Below, piece by piece: positions 35,994 to 46,191 of a stretch of 64,000 nucleotides of DNA (within the stretch, counting starts at the first letter, position 1; each line of letters starts with the position of its first letter). The notes beneath the pieces were generated by a model. That model had not been told where the DNA came from, did not search any database, and worked only from the letters and a program-made list of their open reading frames with translations. The DNA is taken from NCBI RefSeq assembly GCF_029227915.1, contig NC_079882.1, positions 29,564,001 through 29,628,000 of the forward strand, in the 5' to 3' direction. Origin of the DNA: Hydractinia symbiolongicarpus (lineage: Eukaryota; Cnidaria; Hydrozoa; Anthoathecata; Hydractiniidae). A program made the translations under genes and the position numbers.

Positions 35994-36526
35994 GCGTCTG
36001 AGGGGAATGGCAGCCGGTAATGCTTTCGGTGAAAGATTGGAAATGTTATTGGCAATTGGCAAAAAGTATCTCATGTCGCCATCGCGCCCTAAAAAAAAGT
36101 TGGGTGGATTCGGAATTATTTGATGAGTGGGTCAAGGAACTCAATGCCAAGTTTAGTGCAAGGGAAGGAAAAATCGCGTTAACTGCCCTGCTTATCCCGA
36201 GGTGACAGGTTTGGAATGGGTCAAGTTAATTTTTTTCCTCCGAAAATTACCCAACCTATGGATCAAGGTGTCATCAGATCCCTTAAAGCGAAATATCGTT
36301 TCCTCGCTGTGAAGAAGCAAATTTTGAGTTTGGAGAAGATCAAGGAACTCCCTAAATCCACAATTTTGACCGCTATGACAATGTTACGAAAACTATGAGA
36401 TTCTCTTCCTAACCAAACGTTCGCAAATTGTTTAAAAAAGCAGGCATGTCGGTCGAAACTGCAGAAAGAGCCTTCAATTATGAAGACAACCCATTAGCTG
36501 ACTTGGAAGTTGAGGAGAATATGTAG
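35994..36526 (+). pseudogene. Tigger/pogo-type DDE transposase relic
   Basis: Fragments in shifting frames follow the order of a DDE_1 (Tigger/CENP-B-like) transposase C-terminal half: GMAAGNAFGERLEML, HRALKKSWVDSELFDEWVKE, NCPAYPEVTG, QPMDQGVIRSLKAKYR, then AGMSVETAERAFN near a TAG at 36524. At least three frameshifts and internal stops are present, so it is inactive. The N-terminal DNA-binding half was not found. No terminal inverted repeat was located. Confidence 0.75.
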
Positions 36527-37330
36527 TGGGAGAATTGGAAACCGATCACGAGAAGTTGAAAAACATTTTTAGTGTGGATTACTGATTTTCAACTGAGGTC
36601 CGACTTTGTCCGACACTGACATAATTGCTGAAGTATGAGTGTTGACCGCGATTAATACACCTGAAAATTGTCTGTCTGTCCGCAAAATGGTACCGCAAGT
36701 AGCGGGATGCACAAAATGCGGTATAAAAAGGACGGGCAAACCCGTGGAATTTTGCACGGGCCACCGACTAAAAGTTCTTATGTATTTTCAAAACAAAAAA
36801 ACAAAAAAAACAAAAAACACTTAAAAATTAAAAATATACGAAGCTTTTGGTAAAAATATTTCTGAGCTAAAAACTTATATACACGTATCTACAGTAAAAT
36901 AATTAGTTTTAAATCAAAAAAAGTCTCTTGAAAAGGACGATAAAATAGGTCTCAGAAGGACAATCGGCAAACAAAGGAAATGAAAAGCCTGAATAAATTG
37001 CAACAATGGACTTATAAAAACTGAAAATAGATTGTAAACGATCAGGAATGCTAAAAACGGTTGACAACATGTAAAAAGAAAAGTAATACCGTTTCTGAAA
37101 AGTAATAAAGTTTTAACGTCCAGTTAGTCATTAATACACGGCTTTTGAGTAGAAAGATAAAATGCCTCAAGAATTTTTCTTTTTCTTGTGCCCGTACTTG
37201 CTTTAGCAATTATAGACTGTATGTATAGCTTTTTGAAGCTTATAATATTACACCTTGTATTTTTTTAAAAAAAAGAAACAAACAGAGTCTTTTGTTATTG
37301 CAAGGAGTTAGCTTTAGCAATTATAGACTA
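36527..37330. other. Intergenic, contains one GTCTG-microsatellite repeat copy
   Basis: Apart from the repeat at 36658-36780, the stretch is AT-rich with no recognisable coding signal. Confidence 0.5.
36658..36780 (+). repeat. GTCTG-microsatellite interspersed repeat copy
   Basis: Contains TGTCTGTCTGTC, CGCAAAATGGTACCGCAAGT, AGCGGGATGC, ATGCGGTATAAAAAGGACGG and CCGTGGAATTTTGCACGG. Same order of blocks as the copy at 55202-55345; inverted relative to those at 5665-6042 and 40620-40752. Confidence 0.85.
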
Positions 37331-37334
37331 GGTA

Positions 37335-37591
37335 AACTCATGATTTGGATTCTAGACGAGATGTTTAGATGGCTCTGATTTCTCATTGGAAGAAGTGTGC
37401 TCATTATATCTGACGGTTACATTGCGTTTGGTTTCACCAATATATTGTAAATTGCGATGACAAAAAGCAGGAAGATTTTTTCGCAAGAACTTAGGTTCCC
37501 AAGAAAAAACTTGATATTTGCACTGCCACTGCAGAACATGTAATTCGATAAAAATCTTATTCCCCTTGCATATCGAATTAAAGAGCGCCAA
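37335..37591 (-). pseudogene. Second GIY-YIG retroelement relic
   Basis: The minus-strand frame includes NLQYIGETKRNVTVRYNEH followed by SEPSKHLV. The YIGET/R-NEH pattern is the GIY-YIG core found in Penelope-like and other reverse-transcribing elements. It differs from the 25.2-25.8 kb relic (YIGQT), so it is a separate family. No reverse transcriptase is seen next to it. Confidence 0.6.
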
Positions 37592-37599
37592 CCGTATTC

Positions 37600-40130
37600 C
37601 TTTTTCTTTTATTTATTTAAAAATCGTCATCTTGAACATAGTTTTTGGTGAGGGCGATAGAGTCTCCATATGGTATGAGTAATTCAAAATAATTATTTTC
37701 TTCAAATATAAATAAAATCCAACCAGAAATTTATATTGCTCTAAAAAACTTAGTTTTGTCATGTTAATTTGATATTCTATTTGAATATCCTTATTTGAAG
37801 AGCATAGAACCATTTTGGATGACGTTATAATTATTATAATTTATGAAGTTCGGGAAAGGGGTATTCGAACTAGTTTTTTAATTTTTTCGCTTTTTAAGAT
37901 GGGTCTGTTATTGCTGCAGTTCTTGAAAAAATGTCGATAACTGTATGACATGCAGAGATACTGCAGCACTTTTTTGTTTATTGCCGGTTCCTTTAGTAAC
38001 GCTAATTTTGAAAATGTTTGATATTTAGCCTGTATTCCTTACCACATGTCCACACTCTATTTGCACACCACACGCAAAGCCTTCTAATTGTGAGCCGTGT
38101 GCAAAATTGTTTTGTACAGGGTTAGCGATGTCCATTATTATTTTTTACCAATGCGTTTAGTGTAAACCAATATTCCTGCAAATAGTTGGTGTGGAAAACA
38201 AAACAAAAGCTGCTGCGTGTCTCTGGTTTGGGCAAGTGAACGAAAACTCATTTCTCCTCCTTCAGACTCTTATTTTTATTCAGACACACATCAAAAATTA
38301 AGAGAGAAACGACAGGACTACACTAGCTGCATATTATTGCGATTCGACTAATTTGGTGAGGGATTTGCCAATTTTTAGTATTTTATTTTATGCAAGATAT
38401 AATATAGCTAGCTAGCTAGCTCTATATCTAGCCGCGCAACTAGCCTAAGCTATAGCTAGATGAGTTGCTAATGTTTTCAAAGTATATGTGTGCGCATCCT
38501 GACAGGCAAGAAAAGAAGGATCACTTAGGCGAAAGTGGCTATTCAGGCAAATTCATAGCAAGATTCATGGGAATATATACAACTCAGGCCCGGTCGAGAA
38601 AATTTACCCCTGCGAGCACTAAATCACTCACGTAAATTATTCTGCGTGAGCGATCCACATGCGATCACAAAAGTTCGTGCAAATTAGTTTACGTGAGTGG
38701 TCAATGAAACAAAAAGTTACGACATGCACATGCTTGATCTGTTAAATAAAACTAAAAATGATCCAGTCGTCGCTGATCAAAAATATCAACAAAAATGCTT
38801 GATCGAGAGCTCTTAAAATTATAATTTTTCTACATTGGAAATATAATGTTGTGAGATTTATTTCAACGGATTTGCGTTGGCATTCTGTTGGCAATATTTT
38901 GTTGCAGTGAAATTGTTCGGCTGGCAATATCTTTCGTCATTCACCTTTTATTAAGGCTAGACCTCTCATAAATTCGATGCACTGATCTCCTAAGACAATA
39001 ACAAATGAAAATGGAAGTGCAAGTCTTATTGACATACTTTCTGGATAGTGAACTTCATTAGGTTAATAGTTCACTGCCAACTGGCTTTTTATGTTTCTAG
39101 ATGAACTTATTAGGTTAGGACATCATTATGTTGTATATATATCGCAGAAGTTGCCAGTGACATGCTTTGAAAATGCTTGTCACCAGCACAGTTTAACATG
39201 AAGAAAAACTGTACAGGAGACTCAATTGTTAGAGTCTGCAGAAAATCTCTCCTCACAAAACTGAGGGCAGGGCTGGCTTATTGCCTGTTGTGTCGTGTGG
39301 GAGAAAGAACTACTGGACTTCTTTTCAATACAATATACAATTTTTTCGATTACTATTACGAATTGAATAACGAGGGTGCCGATAAGCCCCATACGCCGTA
39401 AAAAGTGCGGGCGTTTTCAGGGGAGTTTGGCTTTTTGAAAAATATTCAAGTATTCGCCGAAAAAACCCGCATAGGCCCGATCAATGCCCGAAGAATAAAA
39501 AAGCAGACACTAATATATGATTAAAAAAAATTATAAAAATTAAAATAAACTTACTATGTGGTAGCAAAATGCTTAGAAGAACTGTTTTTGATGGTTTTTG
39601 AAAAAGTTCACTTTATAAATAACTTATATATAAACTTTATTAACTCATTTCTCTTCAAGCGCCTTCTTCCCAATCATTGTCCGCATGGTTTGTTACAAGG
39701 AATTGCATTTCGGGAATGTTCCGGGCAAGTTCGGGAAAGTGCAGGCAGTTTTGGGGGACAACTGCCAATTTTATTTGAAAAGTCACCCAAATATATATGT
39801 GGGCGTTTGCGGCTTATTGGCACCCTCTTATCGTATAGCACTACAGTATTTCTGTAGCCTGAGTTCTTTTAGTTAGTGATAAATGCTGGATTTAAAATAT
39901 TTGTGTTTGTCGTCGCCTGACCGGGTCAGTAACATAGCACGGGTTGAAATTATTTTTTTAGGTCACCGTTAAAATTTTTTTTTTTCTTTTTGCAGATGCA
40001 GGAATGCCAGTCTTAAAACGAAACCCAATAAAAATGAATTTTTAAAATGTATTAACCACAAGTACAAAGTTGAATGCGATGATGTGTTGGCAGATTTGCT
40101 ATATTTTTAAAACTTTATTCAACATGTTTT
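37600..40130. other. Intergenic, no gene recognised
   Basis: AT-rich DNA. A GCTAGC-rich patch lies at 38405-38460. A dyad (ACTCACGTAA and TTTACGTGAGT) lies at about 38622-38702. Open frames at 39177-39401 and 39558-39857 have no recognisable domains. Confidence 0.45.
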
Positions 40131-40132
40131 TT

Positions 40133-40370
40133 CTTTGTTATTACATCACAAGAGCATTCGTCCGAAAGCTGTATTACAGGACACCTAACCTCTCCCATGT
40201 TATATTTAACTTGCATGGGTGCGCACTCTTCTCGCAGTTTTCTCTGTGACGATGAAGGTTGGAATGACTTGCGGCATGGTTCCAAATGGTCTTCCGTCTT
40301 TTGTTTGAGTCTCAGTACAATGCACCAGTCGAGCATAAGAGTGTCAGCATGAAGGAAAGGGGCCGACCTT
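40133..40370 (+). repeat. ~240-bp interspersed repeat, copy A
   Basis: Closest to the inverted copy at 25883-26127. Shared blocks include CATTCGTCCGAAAGCTGTAT and AAGGAAAGGGGCCGAC. Confidence 0.85.
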
Positions 40371-40619
40371 TTCTCTTTATCTTTTGTTCTCTTTATCTCA
40401 TGTTCTTCATAATAACACGATCGTTTTTCATAAGCTTTGTGTTTTTGGTGATGTTTATTTAGTAGATTCTCTTAAAATGTGAGAAAACTATATCGTAGGA
40501 TCTCTAAAAATTCTGAGAAATAGTCTCTTAGGTGAGCGATAGATCGCTTGCATAAATTTTTTTGCATGTGTGTGGGCGTGTGCGCGTGTGATCGCATGCG
40601 TTTCCTTACCAAGCCTGCA

Positions 40620-40752
40620 ACTGGTTCGTGGGCTGCTGTAGTAAAATCCACGGGCTTACCGTTTTTTTTATACTGCATTGCACGCGTCTCACTACTTGTG
40701 GTGCCATTTTGCGTGACCGACAGGTAGACGTATACCGGTATTGTAATATAGA
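40620..40752 (-). repeat. GTCTG-microsatellite interspersed repeat copy (minus)
   Basis: Read on the minus strand it contains ATACCGGTATACGTCTACCT, CACGCAAAATGGCACCACAA and AAGCCCGTGGATTTTACTAC. More diverged than the 5.7-6.0 kb copies, and its microsatellite is almost lost. Confidence 0.75.
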
Positions 40753-40759
40753 TGGTGCT

Positions 40760-42640
40760 GACTCACTGAAAAACAGCAAAAAAGCTCAGGCTTTCAGGTG
40801 GGCTTGTCAAAAAAGCACAAATCCATTTTGAAAATCATTTATGGTTGTAGTAAAACATCAAGGCTTTATCTGGGAACCCTTAAAGAAACTTACTGTGTCA
40901 AGAATAAAAAGTTTATGTCAGCATTAGTTTGTCAATCAAATCAAGAATGCATGATCTGACAAGCCTTTCATAGTTAAATAACAACAAAACATCGAACCTT
41001 GTAGCACAAAAGTTCTGCACAGAACTTTGGTGGAAAACACAATGGCAGATACACTGTGATAGTATTACAAGCAAACTTTGTCAATAAAGTCTGCTTGCGT
41101 AGAGTTTTTAAAAAAGCTTTATTTGATTCAAATTAATATAATCGATAAAATATAAATAATAATGTCACACTATTGAAAGTGTTTTTTGCATTTCGAGAAT
41201 AATTCGCGCGTTTAAGAATAATTCAGACAATTTAGGGAATTTTCTTGAGTTATTGGCGAATTTGAAACGCAAATTTTAGAGCTTGTCCTCATGTATACGG
41301 ATGTTTTTAGTAAGTTGGCACCTCGTAAATATATAAGATTGAAAGTACATTGGAATTGTTTTTTTCAACTATTTTACTCTCTGTTAAGTTCAGCACCAAG
41401 CTTTTTGTTACATACACTTTAATATCTTTTTAATCAGGTATATAACTAATAATATAACAGTTGATAAACACCTGATTAGGCTACAGTTCACATTAATAGG
41501 TAGTGAAGAAGCTTTGTGTGAATCGCTATCTTGTGTCTCGAATGTAGCTAAATAAATTTCCTTGCAGGAGGGCTTGTGATGTCAACTCTTTGAAGATAAG
41601 TTTGCTGACCTACTCATGTGCTTGTATTTTTATATACAAAGTGGTAATTATAATATATGCCAAGCAGTTTTGTTTTTTAATATTTGTAACAGGTTCTAAA
41701 AAGAGTAATAACTTGTTTTGTTTTTTGATATGAGGGTGAAACACGTATGTGATACAAAAAATGAGTAAGAGATGAAAGAGCTAGATCTTCTATAGCACAA
41801 GAAAATATTTTATAATCATTAAACTTGTTGTAATAATTTACTCTTCTACTTTTGTTTAAGTTGTTTTTTTGGCATCTGGGAGGTAATGTTAAACTGGGTT
41901 TAATGCAAAAATTTGTTACCATACATGGTGGCTTTTGACAAAAGAATTGTAGTAAACACAAGAAAATGTGACTTAATATTTGCTTTATTATTTTGAATTT
42001 TGCTTAATAAATGCTAAAATACTAATTCTAAACATGGTATAAACAGGTATATTATATTATATAACAAATAAGCTATTTTTAAAGTGTTAGGTAAGCTTTA
42101 GATTATTTAATTGCTTCTGTAGTTATTTTTCTTGTATCTGCAATCGCGTGTCCCAAGCTTTAATAATTTTGTTTGTGCAAGCTAACACGAAATATAAAAA
42201 TTGCAAAAAAAATTTGAGAATGTGACAAAGCAGAATTTCTTCGCCCCTGAAAAGGAGTTACTGTTTTGGTGTGGGTAACAATACAAGTTCCAGCAATTTG
42301 CACAGCTTTGAATTTTAACTGAAATATCAAAAGTTGTAAGTTGAGTCATAATAAAACTTTGTGACTTGTGGAACAAACAATATTTATGTGGCTACTTGTG
42401 GAACAAACAATGCTTTAATTAAATTATGGAAAGTTGAACAGCAGCTTATAATTACAATGCTATCAATGGATCATAAAAATCCTAACTTAATTAATATTTT
42501 GTTATTGTCCAAAATTCCTTTTATCTTTTAATTATTTAATTTTTCTCTAACAGACAATAATACCAGCACTTCAAATAACATTTTTAAGCATTGTAGGATC
42601 GTTACTTTTAGTCCTAATGACTATACTTTCCTAGTGTTAT
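40760..42640. other. Intergenic, no gene recognised
   Basis: AT-rich. A 94-codon minus-strand open frame (41677-41961) shows no known domain. TTCGCG-type short motifs lie at 41200-41290. Confidence 0.45.
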
Positions 42641-42696
42641 AATGTAATATAATGTTCTTGCACCCCAGAAAAAATAATCATTTTTGTTCTTTTGTG

Positions 42697-42900
42697 AAGG
42701 AATTAACCAATGAAAGCCTATTTAAAGCCAACCTGTACATTCTAGCTAATCCACTGACTCTTGACCTAGATAAAGAATTACATAGACTAAGATATCATCA
42801 ACAAGACCCCTTTGTAGTTGGTAACCGTGGTTTAAAACTGATGCCTAGACATGCAAGTCTGCGTAATTGTACTTACAAGTACAACCGGCTATGTATTTTT
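42697..42900 (+). other. Possible isolated exon, unidentified
   Basis: After an acceptor-like TTTGTGAAG, an open frame reads ELTNESLFKANLYILANP, then DLDKELHRLRYHQQDPFVVG and RGLKLMPRHASLRN. Its composition looks protein-like rather than AT-driven. No family is recognised and no partner exon was found, so it may be a chance frame or a relic. Confidence 0.2.
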
Positions 42901-43340
42901 TTTTTAATTTGAAACTAAAATGTGTTTCATGTTGATCTAAATAAAAAACAAATTATTAGAAAAACAAATTCAGAAACCAAGTTTAAAAATAAAAATGGCT
43001 TAGCTAGCTAAACTTTTTTGTGGAACTGGGAAAGCAGTTAATGGCTCAGCTATTATCACATTTCTCAGAATTTAGCACGTATTTGTGTGCACTTTGCCAC
43101 TTATTGATAGACCTGAAACATAATTTTGTACTGTAGTAAGGGTTTTTGATACAATTCTCTGTTTTTTATTTTTTAGAGTTTTTTATTTTTTTTGTATTTA
43201 CCTTCTTAGAAATATAAATATATATAATTATGTTCTAAACAATGTTGTTACGTCATGTGCATGCAGATTGGCTACTGTTTATTTGAGATAGTTATTCAAA
43301 TATATTTCTTGACATTTTTTAAACTCTATTCAAAATGTTT

Positions 43341-43575
43341 TTTTGGTATTACATCGCATAAACATTTGCCTAAATGCTATATCAAGGTACAGGACATCTT
43401 TGCTCTTCCATGTCCTAGTTATATTTAACTGGTATGAGTTTGCATTCTTATTGCAATATTCACTGTGACAATGAAGGTCAAATTGACTTGTGGCATGGTT
43501 GTATATGGTCTTCCGTTTTTTGTTGGAGTCTCAGTGTAATGAACAAGCAGAGTGTCAGTATGAAGGATAGGGGAC
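43341..43575 (+). repeat. ~240-bp interspersed repeat, copy B
   Basis: The most diverged of the three copies, just upstream of IER3IP1. It retains GTACAGGACAT, CACTGTGACAATGAAGGT, GGCATGGTTG, GGTCTTCCGT and AGAGTGTCAGTATGAAGGA. Confidence 0.8.
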
Positions 43576-43806
43576 TTGTTCTCTATACCTTATGGTCTTC
43601 ATATTTACTGCTTTTTATTGCAGGCTTCCTAAACTGGTGCATCGTAGATAGGCATGGTTTAAAAGTAAAAATAAAATAAAATCCAAATTGACTGGTCAGT
43701 GCTGAAACCCTTACCCAGGCATCGGCCAATAAATTATTTTTTATGTTTAGCCTGACGCCACATACCATCCATGTTATTTTCTATTATTTAGATTTAAAAC
43801 AAAACT

Positions 43807-44052
43807 ATGGCATTTGGTTTGTATAGTTTGCTAGAAGTAATTCTTCTTGTTATTAATGCAATGGCTGTATTGAATGAAGAGAGATTTCTGTCAAAAGTTG
43901 GGTGGGGAGCTGATCAAATGGCTGGGTTTGGTGACCAACCTGGTGTGAAGCAACAATTACTCAATTTAATCCGATCAGTCCGAACTGTAATGCGAATTCC
44001 ACTCATTGGTGTAAATGCTTTTGTTATTATTGTTAAGTTATTAATGGGGTAA
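43807..44052 (+). CDS. IER3IP1: IER3IP1 / Yos1-like ER-Golgi membrane protein
   Basis: A single uninterrupted 81-residue frame matches IER3IP1/Yos1 over its full length and has the family's size (82 aa in human). It starts MAFGLYSLLEVILLVINAMA, giving a first hydrophobic segment at about residues 4-20. The conserved middle is NEERFLSKVGWG and LLNLIRSVRTVMRIPLIGVN, followed by a second membrane segment to the C-terminus. The Yos1/IER3IP1 family works in ER-to-Golgi vesicle traffic with Yip1-type proteins; IER3IP1 loss in humans causes microcephaly with diabetes. An acceptor-like TATTATTTAG ends 15 bases before the ATG, suggesting a 5'UTR intron or a trans-splice site. No intron lies within the coding part. 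Confidence 0.95.
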   Translation: MAFGLYSLLEVILLVINAMAVLNEERFLSKVGWGADQMAGFGDQPGVKQQLLNLIRSVRTVMRIPLIGVNAFVIIVKLLMG

Positions 44053-45597
44053 AGTCACATCAAGAATTGTTTATTATGGAATCAGTGCATATAAGTAAGA
44101 CATTTAAAAAGACGTGTGGTGATGGCCTTGAAATTCTTGTGGTTTAAAGATTTGGATTATTCTATTCTATTTACTTTCGAAATTTATTTATGTTGTGTTC
44201 AGACTAAGTTTTTTGAAGAGAAATTATAGCAGTGTTCATTGATCAGATGTGTGTGTTATTGCACAGTCATAAAGTTGCTACATGTATGTTTGTTTGTTTA
44301 TTTGAAGTGTAATTGTAAGCCAAATATTTTCTATATCACTATATATTAATATTATATATCCTACATAAATAAATATTGTTAAATTGTGCAGGTGGTAATT
44401 TTAGTTTGTTGTTTGGACGTTTATGTTTTTAGATTTAATTTTCCAGCTATTGTAACTGAGTCAAACACAATTTAATTAGTTGTTCTCTGGTATGCTAACA
44501 TCCCAATTGTTTACTAAAGGAAATAATTTCGATATATACAATCCTGCTTTGCCACAATTACCACCATACTTCTGCGAAAATAAAAGTTGGAGATTATCAT
44601 CATACATTTGTTCTAGTTGTTCATTTGATCAAATTTTATTAGATATTTATTTAAACTTATTGACTTCAAATTCAAATTTGTACAGTTAATAAAAACAGCG
44701 GCCTTAATGGTGCATGGGAGTAAAGAAACTTGAAAGGCTACCTTTAGTAAACAATATTTAAATTTTTTCTTCTTTGCAACTTATATATTACCCTTTGGCA
44801 ATATTATTTTCTTGATTTATTTTGAGCTGAGTAAGCAGGAAAATCTCCCTATATCTCTTCTAAAAATAAGTTTCTTTTCCATTGATTTTTTTTTATATCT
44901 GCTAAGATATCCACTATCTTAGCAGCTACTTGTTATATTTCAAAACCTTATTTGCACAAAATTACTTTATCAAAATTTGCAAATCACTTTCTGCCAATAT
45001 TCTCAGTTTTCTGTAAGTTGACTTGTTTTTTTTTCATCCTGATTGTCAGTTTATACTATATTGTGTATCATTTTTGTAGATTTAATTAAAAGTAGCAAAC
45101 TAAGTTGCCAAAGCATAAATTTGATTTTAAAATATAGCTTAAGTAAAAGTTATAAAAATGTCTAATTATTAGTGAATGTTTTGTGAAAATCATTATTTTA
45201 CATTTACTGTCAGGATGTCCAGTTTCAGTTCCTAAATTAAATATTAATTGGTACTTTGAGTACGGTAATTTTTTTTAAGCTGTATTCACAAATTTCTTGT
45301 TAAAGCGTTGTATTTAAAAGTATGCTGACTAATGTTAGTCAACAAGGTAAACATAGATTATGAACACAAATTTCCCTAGCATGACAGTTACACTGGATCT
45401 CTGTATGTGAAAACGTATTTTTCACCAATCCTTTCTCTGTTTTGCATGGATTTAATTTTATCTCGTTGATATAAGAGCCTGGTGATATTTTAGTATTTTT
45501 ATGAAGCACTTAATGAGGCTTTTCTAACTTGTACTAACTCATCTTTTGTTTTTAGTTTGCAGTTTTAGTTGATTCAATAAATTGGTAGCAAATCAAC
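44053..45597. other. Intergenic between IER3IP1 and MBLAC1
   Basis: AT-rich. An AATAAA-containing stretch near 44366 could end IER3IP1. Nothing else is recognised except an acceptor-like TTTTTAG just before MBLAC1. Confidence 0.5.
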
Positions 45598-46191
45598 ATG
45601 AGTTTTGAAATAATCGTTTTACAGCAAGGTTATGCTTACACAGACGATAAAGGTTATAAAGCTAGTGGAACATCAACTTTAATCAGGGGATCTATAAATG
45701 TTATTGTCGATACTGGAGGACCTTGGGAGAAAGATCAACTGTTAGAAAGATTAAAGGATAATAATCTAAATCCAGGAGACATTGATGTAGTTGTGGGAAC
45801 GCATGGTCATTCAGATCATATTGGAAACTTGAATTTGTTCCCACATGCTAAACAAATTGTTGGATTCGATATAAACATTGGGCATGAGTATCTGAGCCAT
45901 AATTTTAAAAAGGGTTTTTCATTTGTGTTAGTTGAAAATGAAATAGAAATTGTACCAACACCTGGTCACACACACGCTGATGTGACAGTTATTGTTTATA
46001 ATACCAAAAAATATGGTGTGGTCGGCATCTGTGGGGATTTGTTTGAATCTAAACATGATGATGGAATATGGCAAACAGTGAGTGAAAATGTTGAGTCACA
46101 ACAACTGCACAGGAAAAAAATTGTTAATATGTGTGATTATTTGATTCCGGGGCATGGACCAATGTTCAAAGTTACAAAAAATTTGAAGTAA
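45598..46191 (+). CDS. MBLAC1: MBLAC1, metallo-beta-lactamase domain-containing protein 1
   Basis: A single-exon frame of 197 residues is homologous along its length to animal MBLAC1. Metal ligands of the metallo-beta-lactamase fold are intact: HxHxDH as THGHSDHIGN (His69, His71, Asp73, His74), His124 in TPGHTH, Asp147 in CGDLFE and His186 in PGHGP. The start MSFEIIVLQQGYAY fits the family's beginning, and no signal peptide is seen. Human MBLAC1 is a dinuclear-metal nuclease reported to process replication-dependent histone pre-mRNA; the worm relative SWIP-10 acts in glia. The protein is somewhat shorter than human MBLAC1 (266 aa), which has extra terminal sequence. Acceptor-like AGs end 43 and 36 bases before the ATG. 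Confidence 0.93.
   Translation: MSFEIIVLQQGYAYTDDKGYKASGTSTLIRGSINVIVDTGGPWEKDQLLERLKDNNLNPGDIDVVVGTHGHSDHIGNLNLFPHAKQIVGFDINIGHEYLSHNFKKGFSFVLVENEIEIVPTPGHTHADVTVIVYNTKKYGVVGICGDLFESKHDDGIWQTVSENVESQQLHRKKIVNMCDYLIPGHGPMFKVTKNLK

Noticed and set aside
36639-36853. Several overlapping short frames, similar to ones at 40472-40678 and 55172-55378
   Set aside because: They are frames through copies of the same GTCTG-microsatellite repeat. The protein similarity comes from the shared DNA, and frames and stops are not conserved.
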